Made by a program: the position numbers and the translations under genes
Assembly: GCA_028279375.1 (NCBI GenBank)
Contig: JANQNW010000014.1
Span: 20,346-84,345 of the forward strand
Direction of reading: 5' to 3'
From: Phycisphaerales bacterium
Lineage (GTDB): Bacteria; Planctomycetota; Phycisphaerae; Phycisphaerales; UBA1924
DNA length: 64,000 nt
Notes under the pieces: generated by a model
What the model saw: the letters and a program-made list of their open reading frames with translations, nothing else
The model's database searches: none
What the model was told of the DNA's origin: nothing
Part shown: one piece after another, positions 44,083 through 52,747 of the stretch
How positions within the stretch are numbered: position 1 is the first letter of the stretch
Layout: each line of letters starts with the position of its first letter

Positions 44083-45078
44083 ATGCATCTGAATCGACGC
44101 GAGTTCGCGTGTCTCTCCGTTTTGGCAGGCGCCGGTCTCGCAGCCGGACTCCCCGCTCGCGCTCTTGCGCGCATGCAGTCCGGGCAGACAGTCTTCGAAT
44201 GGACGCCCGTCTGCAATGGCGGCATGGCGGTGATCGGTGGAGGCGGAAACTCGCTCGTCATCTTTGATCGCGAGGAGGCCGTCATCATCGACGCCAAGAA
44301 CCCGGGCCTCGGGATCATCCTGCGAATCGAGGCGGAGATGATGACGCGCACGCGTCCGGGCGTGCTCGTCAATACGCATCATCACGCGGATCACACCGGC
44401 GGCAACGACGCCTTCACACCGGATCTGAGCGTGATCGCTCAGCGCAAGGCGCTTCCGCGAATCGAGGCACAGATCGATAAGTACCGGGAGAGCCTCGGGC
44501 GTCCGATCACGTGGCTCCGCGAGACCGGCGTGTCGTATGCGGAGACGGCCGCCGATGCGCTGGAGCAGCAGGCGGCGAACGCCAGCAGGAAGAAGGCGTC
44601 CGACTACAAGCCGGGACGCGTCGTCGATGAGAGCGAGGAACTGCGTCATGGCGCCAGCGTCATGCAACTGACGCACGTCGGCGCCGGACACACGGACAAC
44701 GATCTCTTTGTGCACGTCGCTCGCCGCAACGTGCTCCACACCGGCGACCTTGTCTTCGAGGGGATGCATCCCTTCTTCGATATCAACGGCGGCGCCGAGT
44801 CGGTCGGTTGGGAGCATGGGCTCGAGACGATGCATCGACTTTGCGACAACGACACGGTCGTGATCCCGGGCCACGGCAAGATCTGCGGGCCCGACGAGAT
44901 CATGACGCAACGCGATTACTTCCAGCGCTGTCGCGACGCCGTCCAGAAGTGGATCAATGAGGGGCGATCGAAGGACGAGATCATCGACACCGAGGTTGAG
45001 GAATTCGCCCACTATGGATTCCAGCGCGGCGGACGGACGGTGCGCGAGGGGCTGTATCTCGAACTCACCGCCGGCTAG
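44083..45078 (+). CDS. Exported metallo-beta-lactamase-fold hydrolase
   Basis: A 331-residue protein with a Tat-like signal (NRREFACLSVLAGAGLAAG). The metal site THHHADHTGG (His99, His101, Asp103, His104) is complete, with later ligands in VGAGHTDNDLFV, TGDLVFEGMHP and PGHGKI. It resembles the SoxH/quinoprotein-relay group of the MBL superfamily, which act on unknown periplasmic substrates. Its 3' end overlaps the convergent gene at 45065 by 14 nt. Confidence 0.85.
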   Translation: MHLNRREFACLSVLAGAGLAAGLPARALARMQSGQTVFEWTPVCNGGMAVIGGGGNSLVIFDREEAVIIDAKNPGLGIILRIEAEMMTRTRPGVLVNTHHHADHTGGNDAFTPDLSVIAQRKALPRIEAQIDKYRESLGRPITWLRETGVSYAETAADALEQQAANASRKKASDYKPGRVVDESEELRHGASVMQLTHVGAGHTDNDLFVHVARRNVLHTGDLVFEGMHPFFDINGGAESVGWEHGLETMHRLCDNDTVVIPGHGKICGPDEIMTQRDYFQRCRDAVQKWINEGRSKDEIIDTEVEEFAHYGFQRGGRTVREGLYLELTAG

Positions 45079-46549
45079 CGTCTGAATCGGGGTCATTCAT
45101 CTCGGAGCGATCCACAAGGCGCGCCGTGAATGGAGCAGGCGGTTCGCTGAGAATGGCGTCGAACCCGCTCGGGGAGTTTCGCAGGGAGCGAAGTTCAGAC
45201 TCCTGAGCGAACTTGCCCCCGTCATCGACCCCGTCCTTGCCGAACGAGTAGAGGACATAGCTTCGGCCGTCCTGGAGCATTTCGTAGCCGAACTTCGCGC
45301 CGGCGACGGGATCATCCGGGATCGAGTTCAGGATTGATGGAGCGAGCCTCGTCAACGAACCCGGATACGAACCGTGCTCCTGGCGCCAGAGCTCGAGCGC
45401 AAGGATGAGTCGGCGGCTCTCGACATGCATCGTGGCTTCATGCCGCAGGTAGAGCGCCGAAGCGAAGAGTAATCCGAGATCGTCGACGCCGAATGGGATT
45501 TCCACCGGGTAGTCGTGAGGACGCGACCATCGCCTCGCGACCGCGCGCTGTTCCCAGGAATCTTGCGCGGCGCTTCGGAGCTCGCGCGCGAATCGAGCGA
45601 GCTCATTCGCGAAACTGGTCATCCGAGGATGCCAGAGCGCTTCAATGTTCCCGATCTTCTCCATCGCCGAGCCTGCACTCGGCACCCATCGACCAGAGAG
45701 ATCTGGTTTCGCCTCGTACCACCGGTCAACCGACTGCAGAATCTCGATCTCCAGGGATGCGATCCAGTCGTCACGTCTGAGTTTCTCTGCCTCGCGCGTG
45801 CTCTGGAGGAGCAGTTGCTGGCATACCGGCGCCGGAACCTCACCATCGAGCACAACAGGCAGAAGTGTTCGACTCCAGAGCGTCTCGCGAATCGAATAGG
45901 GCAACATCCAACTGAGCGACGAGAGTTCGAGATCGTGCTGCTCCGAGAGTCCATCGAGAAGTGAGAGAAGTCGAGCCGCCTCATCCCAGTCTCTTGCAAT
46001 GACGCTCTCTCGAATGAGATGGCAGAGTGGGTATCCGAGTGACCGATACGCGCTGCCGAAGTTGAAGGCGCGCATACTCTTGTCCGCATCGATGGCGTCC
46101 AGCAGGGCCTTCGAGGACTCCTGACGCCTTGGAAGCTCGATGATGCGGTCGAGGATTCCACGATCGCGCAAGGCACGAGCTGCGGAGGCCTCGGGATCCA
46201 GCAGAGCCTGGGGCCAGTTGAAGTAAAGGAGATTCGATATCTCAAAGCGGCTCGCGTCAGCCTCATAGTCGACATCGACCACGACACGATCCGGTGATAT
46301 GAGCGTGTGGTGGCCCTGGAACACCGACTCGGACTCCGCGTGGATTGACTGAATGGTCATCCAGGCGGCCGGATCCGGATAGCCGCGCTCCGGATCGCGG
46401 GATTCGATCATCGCGCGAGACCAGTCGCGGCTCTCGCCTGTGGTCGCAGTGAGCGCCCAATACATCGAGTCGACAAAGATGAGGATGACGGGGAAGAGAA
46501 GGACGGCCGCGATACCAACGCCGACTCCTCGACGCAGGGAGATTCTCAT
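45065..46549 (-). CDS. Membrane-anchored protein of unknown function with a GspG-like C-terminal module
   Basis: A 494-residue protein with one N-terminal membrane helix (about residues 9-30) and a long helical extracytoplasmic region rich in Arg, Leu and Trp. Near residues 385-455 the phrases LALELWRQEHGSYPGSLTRL, IPDDPVAGAKFGYEM and LYSFGKDGVDDGG resemble the end of pseudopilin-like planctomycete proteins. The ATG overlaps the stop of the upstream lipoprotein gene by 3 nt, so the two are coupled. I do not recognise the family. Confidence 0.7.
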   Translation of the reverse strand: MRISLRRGVGVGIAAVLLFPVILIFVDSMYWALTATTGESRDWSRAMIESRDPERGYPDPAAWMTIQSIHAESESVFQGHHTLISPDRVVVDVDYEADASRFEISNLLYFNWPQALLDPEASAARALRDRGILDRIIELPRRQESSKALLDAIDADKSMRAFNFGSAYRSLGYPLCHLIRESVIARDWDEAARLLSLLDGLSEQHDLELSSLSWMLPYSIRETLWSRTLLPVVLDGEVPAPVCQQLLLQSTREAEKLRRDDWIASLEIEILQSVDRWYEAKPDLSGRWVPSAGSAMEKIGNIEALWHPRMTSFANELARFARELRSAAQDSWEQRAVARRWSRPHDYPVEIPFGVDDLGLLFASALYLRHEATMHVESRRLILALELWRQEHGSYPGSLTRLAPSILNSIPDDPVAGAKFGYEMLQDGRSYVLYSFGKDGVDDGGKFAQESELRSLRNSPSGFDAILSEPPAPFTARLVDRSEMNDPDSDASRR

Positions 46550-47091
46550 CAGCGACTCTCGTCGATGAAGTTGCGCAACTCCTGGCGGGCGAATGTCGAG
46601 AGCTTCACATGTCCGACGCGCGTGCCGTCGGAGGCGATCGCCGTGATCGAGACGGATGTGCTCTCCGACATCGTCTGCGCCTGAATCTGATTCATCTGGT
46701 ACTCGCCGGCGAATCGATAGAGCGAACCGATGTCCGATGATGCTGTCGTTTCGACTCCGATCAGGCGTGACGTTCCCGGCAGTGTCATCTGCGCGCCGTC
46801 AACACTGACATAGAGCTCCGAGACCTTGACGTCCGATGGCAGCATGTACTGCATGCCGAGCGCGTACGTTTGCGGTCCGGTTCCCGGCTTCGTCCGGATG
46901 ATCGTCAGGCGCGCGATCGTCGCGAAACGGCCGCCGGATTCGAGGAGCAGGCTCTGTCGCTTGGCGCCGGTGCGCGAGTCGGTGAACTCGCCGCGCTCGC
47001 CAACCGGGGGAGGCGGCTCAAGCGACTTGCAGGAGATCGGCAGCGCGAGCAGGAATATCAATGGAAACACTCGGAGGCTGCGCATGGGCAT
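46549..47091 (-). CDS. Predicted lipoprotein of unknown function
   Basis: A 180-residue protein with a lipoprotein signal (MRSLRVFPLIFLLALPISC, with ISC as lipobox). The start at 47091 has AGGAG 7 nt upstream. The mature part is beta-rich (FATIARLTIIRTKPGTG ... VSITAIASDGTRVGHVKLS) and has no recognised domain. It is coupled to the next gene by an overlapping start/stop, and it lies 47 nt downstream of mqnC. The two-gene unit suggests an envelope complex. Confidence 0.75.
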   Translation of the reverse strand: MPMRSLRVFPLIFLLALPISCKSLEPPPPVGERGEFTDSRTGAKRQSLLLESGGRFATIARLTIIRTKPGTGPQTYALGMQYMLPSDVKVSELYVSVDGAQMTLPGTSRLIGVETTASSDIGSLYRFAGEYQMNQIQAQTMSESTSVSITAIASDGTRVGHVKLSTFARQELRNFIDESR

Positions 47092-47138
47092 CGATCTTCT
47101 CCTGCGCCTCGTCGCACACTGAGAGCGCATTTCGCTGA

Positions 47139-48584
47139 TCAGTCCTCGGCGCCGACTGTCAACTGTACCGGCGATGTCGTCACGATTTCAGACGACTCGC
47201 TACCGGATTCCACATGAAGTTGTCTGGCGCGATGCTCGGACCAGTCGCGTACCTGTAGATCGGGGCTCTCCGGCCCGGCGTGCACACGAAGCATGTCGTA
47301 GACATTGTCGCGCTGTGCGGGTGTGAATCCAGCATCGCGAATCAATCGGCAGAGCACCGGCTCGTTCAGGCAGTACGTCGTGCCCGCGGCCGAGACAACA
47401 TTCTCCTCCATCATCACCGAGCCCATGTCGTTGGCGCCAAAGGAGAGCGCCACCTGCCCGATGTGCGGGCCCATCGTCACCCAACTCGCGCCGATCGAAT
47501 AGACATTGTCGAGCACGAGGCGGCTCACTGCCTGGGTGCGCAGGTACTCGACAGCGCCCGCCATGCGCAGGCGCCGACCAAACTCCGGATGAGACTTCGG
47601 GTCGCCGTCGCCATTGAGGGATGAGACGACATCGCCCGGGTAGGGCTCATCGAGTTCGCCCTCGCGCTGGCCCCATTCCCGCAGACGCCCCAGCGGCGTA
47701 TTCTCACGCTGGAATGGCCAGGAGATGAATGCCTTGTAGCAACCGCCTGCGTGCGTCGAGCCATCGACGGACTCGACGCCTTCGCCGAGTTCGCGCAGCG
47801 CCCGATCCTGCCACTCGCGCACGAGCAGCATGTGGTGGACACGATCGGCAAGCCCCTCGATGTGTCCGAACATCATCGTCGCGCTCGTGAACATGCCGAG
47901 CGAATGAGCGACGAACATCGTCGTGAGCCACGCCTCGGCGTCGCACTTGCCCAGCCCGATTTTCCGACGGACCGGATTCGAGAAGATCTCGCCGCCGCCG
48001 CCGGGGAGTGAGTCGAGGCCCGCGTCCTTGAGGCGCACCATCACCCACCGGAGCTTGTCCTCGAGCGTCGAGCCGGGCGGATCGAAGAAGTGCACGAACT
48101 CGATGAACTCCGGAGGAGAGAATCCGTGCACATGGACGCTCGGGAAGCGCTCCTTGATGCCATGCAGGAGATCGATGTACCACTCGAGCGGCAGCTCAGG
48201 GTTCATGCCGCCCTGCATCAGAATCTGCGTGCCGCCGATCTCGACGAGTTCGGCGATCTTTTCGTAGAGCTGCTCATACTCGAGCGTGTAGGCGTCGTGG
48301 TCGTCGAGATCGCGCCGGAATGCGCAGAAGGTGCACTTGGCGGTGCAGACGTTCGTGTAGTTGATGTTCCGATCAATGACGTACGTCCGGAACTCGTCGC
48401 CGTGCAGGGTGCGGCAGCGCGCGTCCGCCCAGCGCCCGAGCTCGTGCAGGCGGGCAGCGTCAAGGAGGCTCAGAGCCTGCTCTCCAGTCAGGCGGACTTC
48501 ACCCTGCGCGACCGCGCGCAGCAGCCCAGGGTCCTGCGGATCCAGGCCCGGGCGCTCGACCGGAGGCATGTAGACGACGGCCAT
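47139..48584 (-). CDS. mqnC: Cyclic dehypoxanthine futalosine synthase MqnC (radical SAM)
   Basis: A 481-residue radical SAM enzyme. The cluster motif is CTAKCTFC (Cys80, Cys84, Cys87). LDSLPGGGGEIFSNPVR, GCYKAFISWPFQRENTPL, ASWVTMGPHIGQVALSFGAN and MMEENVVSAAG are family features that favour MqnC over MqnE. It cyclises dehypoxanthine futalosine in the futalosine route to menaquinone. It is about 70-100 residues longer than usual, with extra sequence before the first motif and at the C-terminus. ATG at 48584 has no strong ribosome site. An AT-rich patch at 48630-48670 upstream may hold its promoter. Confidence 0.9.
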   Translation of the reverse strand: MAVVYMPPVERPGLDPQDPGLLRAVAQGEVRLTGEQALSLLDAARLHELGRWADARCRTLHGDEFRTYVIDRNINYTNVCTAKCTFCAFRRDLDDHDAYTLEYEQLYEKIAELVEIGGTQILMQGGMNPELPLEWYIDLLHGIKERFPSVHVHGFSPPEFIEFVHFFDPPGSTLEDKLRWVMVRLKDAGLDSLPGGGGEIFSNPVRRKIGLGKCDAEAWLTTMFVAHSLGMFTSATMMFGHIEGLADRVHHMLLVREWQDRALRELGEGVESVDGSTHAGGCYKAFISWPFQRENTPLGRLREWGQREGELDEPYPGDVVSSLNGDGDPKSHPEFGRRLRMAGAVEYLRTQAVSRLVLDNVYSIGASWVTMGPHIGQVALSFGANDMGSVMMEENVVSAAGTTYCLNEPVLCRLIRDAGFTPAQRDNVYDMLRVHAGPESPDLQVRDWSEHRARQLHVESGSESSEIVTTSPVQLTVGAED

Positions 48585-48812
48585 GGGACGGAAGGGTAGC
48601 ACAGTCAGAAACCCGAATTCGAGCCGCCAGGGGCGTATTTTCAATATTATCTGAAAGATTTGAGTGTTTCTGGGCGCCCTCGCTTGATGCGTTCGCATGG
48701 GATCGTGGCCGATCACCATGAGCCACCCTAGTCAGGGGGCACCCTCGACCTTCAGAGGACCCTCGGAAAGGCCGATATCGAGGGCGATACGTGAGACCCC
48801 GCTGGAAGGGAT

Positions 48813-49712
48813 GTGAGAGCACTCGTGGCCAAGTCCAGTTCACCCCATGTCTCGCCGGCGCTTCGGCACCTGCGATTCAACGTCATGATCTGCTCATTGA
48901 CGTTGGCGGTGGCGTTGCTGCTTCACATGCTCCTCTTCGCGTTCGTTCATTTCACGGACATGCGGTCCACGCAGCTCAACCCGGAGCAGGCCAAACAGCA
49001 CTCCACCGAGGTCGTGCTCACACCTGAGGGAGACGCCGCGTCCAACCTCGAGGTCACCGAGGCGAGCGCCGCGAACGTAAATCGGGTCCGCTCCCAGCGC
49101 GATTTGCAGTTCGGGGCCATCAGCGGGCTCGATCAGACTGTGGGCGTCATCGCCTCATTCGTGCTGGCCGTGCTGATCCTCAACTCGATCGTCGTCGGTG
49201 CTGGGGCGGGCGTCCCCGGAATCGAGAAGGCGGTCTCCGCCGGAACCTGGTCGCTCGTGCTCTTGTTCATGACGCTGCCGCTGCAGTCCGTGCTCCCCGC
49301 GATCTCGTTCATGGGTGTTTTCGCCGGGTATGAGTGGCTGACGTCGACAAGCGACGCGATCCGGGCAGGCGCCCCGGGGGCTCCATCTTCCTTCATGCTC
49401 TATCTCAATGGCCTGCTCCTCCCGCTTCTGGGCCTTGTGGTGGTCGTGATGATCTCGTATCGCTTCTCGAATGCGGTTGAACAGGGTGTAATCGTGACCG
49501 CTGTCAGCGAACTCGATGAGAAGCTCGAGAAGGAGATCTCGAAGATCCGGGTCGCCGCCCAGAGCACTCCTCGCTCGGTGGGGGCGCTGAATCGGGCCAT
49601 CGGAGATGAAAGCCTCGAGGTGGCCCCGAGCCTGACCCGTCCGGCCGCAGAGCCCGACACAGGCGGAACGATGCGCCCGAAGCCCGGCGATCCGCTCTCC
49701 CGTCCCATTTAG
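48813..49712 (+). CDS. Integral membrane protein of unknown function
   Basis: A 299-residue protein with an N-terminal membrane helix (about 24-48), a periplasmic stretch with STEVVLTPEGD, and three further hydrophobic segments (about 110-130, 142-165 and 190-218), ending in a soluble Pro/Arg-rich tail with a coiled region (VSELDEKLEKEISKI). The GTG start at 48813 has GGAAGGGA upstream; GTG at 48825 is an alternative. It converges on xerD. No family is recognised. Confidence 0.75.
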   Translation: MRALVAKSSSPHVSPALRHLRFNVMICSLTLAVALLLHMLLFAFVHFTDMRSTQLNPEQAKQHSTEVVLTPEGDAASNLEVTEASAANVNRVRSQRDLQFGAISGLDQTVGVIASFVLAVLILNSIVVGAGAGVPGIEKAVSAGTWSLVLLFMTLPLQSVLPAISFMGVFAGYEWLTSTSDAIRAGAPGAPSSFMLYLNGLLLPLLGLVVVVMISYRFSNAVEQGVIVTAVSELDEKLEKEISKIRVAAQSTPRSVGALNRAIGDESLEVAPSLTRPAAEPDTGGTMRPKPGDPLSRPI

Positions 49713-49724
49713 GCTGAATTCTTG

Positions 49725-50657
49725 CTATCCACGCGGGTGGAATCGCCTGTGCACGTCCTTCAGGCGCGAACGATCGACGTGGGTGTAGACCTGCGTCGTG
49801 CTGATGTCGGAATGCCCGAGCAGCTCCTGGACCACCCGGAGGTCAGCGCCGCCGATGAGCATGTGCGTCGCAAAGGAGTGGCGAAGGGTGTGCGGATGCA
49901 CATTCCGGAGCCCGGCCGCCTCTGCATGCTTCTTGACGAGTTGCCAGACGGCGACCCGTTCGAGGGGCCGGCCGGTGCGTGAGAGAAGCAGTCGCTCATT
50001 GTCCCTTCCGTCAGGCTTGACGAGCAGAGGCCGGCATTCTGTCAGATAGCAGTCCACGGCCTTCCGGGCGGGAACGCCCATGGGGACGAGTCGTTCGCGG
50101 TCGCCCTTGCCGAGCACCCGAATGACGCCCAGTGACTCGCTGATGTCACGCACGCCGATGCCGCCGACCTCGGAGGCTCGGAGACCGCTGGCGTACATGA
50201 GTTCGAGCATGGCCCGGTCTCGCAGCCAGAGCGGCAGGCGTTGAGAGGCGTCGCTCTCGGCAGGGGGCTGCGGGGCGTCGAGGAGCTTCCGGACATCCGC
50301 TGGTGAGAGCACGGAAGGGAGCTTCTTCCAGCGCGTCGGCTGGTCCAGCCAGTCCGCGGGGTTGTTCTCGAGGACGCCGGTGCTGACGAGATAGCGGAAG
50401 AGCACCTTGATCGTCGCCAGGTGGCGGGCGATCGAGCTCGCGCTGAGGCCGCGGACGTTCTTGAGGGCGATGAGATGCTCGGCCAGATCCCGCGGGTGGA
50501 TCTTCTGAACGCCGGTCACGCCGCGATCATTGAGTTCAATGAATAGATCGCGCACATCGCGCCCGTACGCCTCGATGGTGTTCGAGCTCAGGCCGCATTC
50601 GATGCGCACGAAGTCGAGGAAGCGTTGCGCGATGGACTCGTAGTTGAGCGCAGACAT
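49725..50657 (-). CDS. xerD: Site-specific tyrosine recombinase XerD
   Basis: A 310-residue recombinase, normal length for XerC/D. An N-terminal SAM-like core-binding domain (1-about 95) precedes the catalytic domain with Arg160 (SGLRASE), Lys184 (LGKGDRE), His256 and Arg259 (HTLRHSFATH), His282 (GHSDISTTQVYTHVD) and nucleophile Tyr291. XerD resolves chromosome dimers at dif. XerC and dif are not seen here. There is no sign of an integron or mobile element around it, so it is the housekeeping enzyme. Confidence 0.92.
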   Translation of the reverse strand: MSALNYESIAQRFLDFVRIECGLSSNTIEAYGRDVRDLFIELNDRGVTGVQKIHPRDLAEHLIALKNVRGLSASSIARHLATIKVLFRYLVSTGVLENNPADWLDQPTRWKKLPSVLSPADVRKLLDAPQPPAESDASQRLPLWLRDRAMLELMYASGLRASEVGGIGVRDISESLGVIRVLGKGDRERLVPMGVPARKAVDCYLTECRPLLVKPDGRDNERLLLSRTGRPLERVAVWQLVKKHAEAAGLRNVHPHTLRHSFATHMLIGGADLRVVQELLGHSDISTTQVYTHVDRSRLKDVHRRFHPRG

Positions 50658-50904
50658 CGGGGTTCTCGTATCGGGCGGTCGTCCGTCCGGGCGTCAGTTT
50701 CGACTCGCCTTCGGGTGTCCCGCCGGTCAGAACGCTGAGCGCATGGATTGCGCATGCGGTTGTTCTCTCACTCAGGTACGCGCAAATCGCACCGGCGCTG
50801 CGCAGCGAATCGCGCGGAAATGGTCGAAATCGCGGTTGGCGCACTGGCATGCGGCTTGAGGTGTGAGACAGGTCCGTTCTGTTTCTTCCTCGAGAGGACG
50901 CCAG

Positions 50905-51087
50905 TTGCGCATCGCGATCGACAATCACCCAGAGCGCATTCGCGACACGACAGGCCGGGGCGATGACCTCGGCGCCCGGATCGTCGCGCTGGCGCATCTG
51001 GCGACGAGCGTCCACATGGCGAAGACCTGCGATCGCGCTCGCGCCGAGGCCCTGCTGCGAATCTCCGCGCGGGGGGCCTCCTCATGA
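50905..51087 (+). CDS. Small ORF upstream of flgF, weakly FlgM-like
   Basis: A 60-residue frame from TTG at 50905 (GAGAGGA 6 nt upstream) to a stop that overlaps the flgF ATG by 4 nt (ATGA). flgF itself has no good ribosome site, so coupling from this frame would help explain its translation. The end RARAEALLRISARG and the helix GARIVALAHLATSV loosely recall anti-sigma factor FlgM, which often sits beside flgA or rod genes. The match is short and subjective; it may simply be a leader peptide. Confidence 0.4.
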   Translation: MRIAIDNHPERIRDTTGRGDDLGARIVALAHLATSVHMAKTCDRARAEALLRISARGASS

Positions 51088-51860
51088 ACTACGGCCTGTA
51101 TCTCTCCGCATCGGGTGTTCAGACGGGCATGTACCGGTTTGACGTCGCGGCGAACAACCTCGCGAATGTCAACACGACCGGATTCAAGGTGGATGTTCCG
51201 GTGGTGCGCCAGCGCGACGCCGTGCGCGCTGAAGACGGACTCTCGACGCTTCCCTCCAACGATCTGCTCGAGCGCCTCGGCGGGGGCGTGCTGCTTGAGC
51301 GCACCGGTAGTTCATTCAAACCGGGTCCATTGCGCGAGACCGGCAACTCGCTTGATCTGGCCATCGACGGCGACGGCTTCTTCGTGATCGACTCCGGGCA
51401 AGGAAGCGGCGCCGACCGATTCCGATACACACGCGACGGTTCGCTCACGCTGAATGCGCGGGGTGTGCTGGTGACGGCGATCAGCGGCGAGGCCGTGCTC
51501 GACACACAGAATCGTTCCATCGAAGTTGATCCGGCGCTTCCGGTGAGCGTCGGCTCGCGTGGCGAGATCATTCAGAACGGTGAAGAGATCGCGCGATTGC
51601 AGGTGACCGGATTCGCTGATCCGCGCGTCCTCACCAAGAGCGGCACGAATCAGTTCAGGCTCGCCGGCGGTCCGGCGCAGCCCATCCAGGATGCGGGTCT
51701 CGTGCGATCCGGCGTGCTCGAGAACTCCGGCGTCGAGCCCATCAGCGCGATGACAAGCGTCACCAAGGCGCAGGGCGCCGTCTCCGCCAACACACGCATG
51801 ATTCAGATGATCGACGGCCTCATGGATCGCGCGATCAACACGTTCGGACGATTGAGTTAG
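51084..51860 (+). CDS. flgF: Flagellar proximal/distal rod protein FlgF
   Basis: A 258-residue flagellar rod/hook family protein. The N-terminal motif is VQTGMYRFDVAANNLANVNTTGFK, and the C-terminus (ENSGVEPISAMTSVTKAQ, then MIQMIDGLMDRAINTFGR) is the FlgF/FlgG basal-rod end. Its start lies within the stop of the small upstream ORF, and flgG follows 46 nt later. Order flgF-flgG and similarity level make FlgF more likely than FlgG. It is exported by the flagellar type III apparatus. Confidence 0.88.
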   Translation: MNYGLYLSASGVQTGMYRFDVAANNLANVNTTGFKVDVPVVRQRDAVRAEDGLSTLPSNDLLERLGGGVLLERTGSSFKPGPLRETGNSLDLAIDGDGFFVIDSGQGSGADRFRYTRDGSLTLNARGVLVTAISGEAVLDTQNRSIEVDPALPVSVGSRGEIIQNGEEIARLQVTGFADPRVLTKSGTNQFRLAGGPAQPIQDAGLVRSGVLENSGVEPISAMTSVTKAQGAVSANTRMIQMIDGLMDRAINTFGRLS

Positions 51861-51906
51861 TCATTTCGCAGGATGCGGCGACACGCGCCGCGAGTGAGGA
51901 AGCCAC

Positions 51907-52716
51907 ATGGCGATCAACGCATTGCAGACCGCGTCCACGGGGATGTCCGCCCTCAGCACGAACCTGGACATCATCGCGAACAACCTCGCGAACGTGAACA
52001 CGGATGGCTACAAGGCGAGCCGCGCCAACTTCCAGGACCTGCTCTACGTCGAGAAGGCGCAGCCGGGAACGGAGAACGCCAACGGCGACGAGCGCCCGAC
52101 GGGCCTCTATGTCGGGCTCGGCGTGAAGGTGTCGGGTACGCAACTGAATTTCGAGCAGGGGGCGCCGCAGCCGACGGAGCGGCCGCTCGACGTCATGATC
52201 AGCGGCAACGGCTTCTTCCGCGTGCAGATCGAGGATGAGCGCGGCCCGAATGGCATCGGCTACACGCGCGCCGGCAACTTCACGCGCAATGCGGATGGCG
52301 ATCTCGTGCTGGCCAATGACGAGGGACGTCGCCTCGATCCAGTGATCAACATCCCTGAGGACGCGACGAACGTCCAGATCATGTCGACGGGCGAGGTCTT
52401 CTACAAGGTCGATGGCGACGCGAATCCAGTGCCCGCGGGCGAAATCGAGCTTGCGGCGTTCATCAACCCGGCCGGGCTCGAGCAGATCGGTGAGAACCTC
52501 TACGTCGAGACAGCTGGCTCTGGCCCGGAGCTCTCCGGCGAACCGGGACTCGATGGTCGCGGCACGCTGCTGCCGGAGCATCTCGAGGCGTCCAATGTCA
52601 ATCCCACGAATGAACTCGTTGATCTCATTCGCACGCAGCGTGCGTTTGAGATGAACAGCCAGGTGATCCGAGCCGCGGATGAGACTTGGCAGAACATCTC
52701 ACAGCTCGGCAGGTAA
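51907..52716 (+). CDS. flgG: Flagellar distal rod protein FlgG
   Basis: A 269-residue protein with ALQTASTGMSALSTNLDIIA then NNLANVNTDGYKASR and the C-terminal NPTNELVDLIRTQRAFEMNS, both standard FlgG features, at the usual length of about 260. It forms the distal rod on which the P and L rings assemble, and those ring genes follow. GAGGAAG lies upstream of the ATG. The flgF-flgG gap holds a 6-bp stem GCGGCG/CGCCGC (51875-51891) and a small CGC-AGGAT-GCG hairpin (51867-51877). Confidence 0.95.
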   Translation: MAINALQTASTGMSALSTNLDIIANNLANVNTDGYKASRANFQDLLYVEKAQPGTENANGDERPTGLYVGLGVKVSGTQLNFEQGAPQPTERPLDVMISGNGFFRVQIEDERGPNGIGYTRAGNFTRNADGDLVLANDEGRRLDPVINIPEDATNVQIMSTGEVFYKVDGDANPVPAGEIELAAFINPAGLEQIGENLYVETAGSGPELSGEPGLDGRGTLLPEHLEASNVNPTNELVDLIRTQRAFEMNSQVIRAADETWQNISQLGR

Positions 52717-52726
52717 TAGCCCAACG

Positions 52727-52747
52727 CGGCGCGTCAAGGAGTGACGC
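52727..52747 (+). promoter_or_regulatory. GGA-loop hairpin enclosing the flgA ribosome binding site (candidate CsrA site)
   Basis: GCGTCA (52731-52736) and TGACGC (52742-52747) form a perfect 6-bp stem with loop AGGAG, and the flgA ATG begins at the next base. The Shine-Dalgarno sequence is therefore in the loop, the arrangement CsrA prefers. The stretch CGGCGCGTCAAGGAG (52727-52741) is identical to one in the csrA leader. Confidence 0.6.

Noticed and set aside
49725..50657. Tyrosine recombinase as evidence of a mobile element or integron
   Set aside because: Housekeeping XerD features, normal neighbours, no attachment-site repeats, no cargo or transposase genes.
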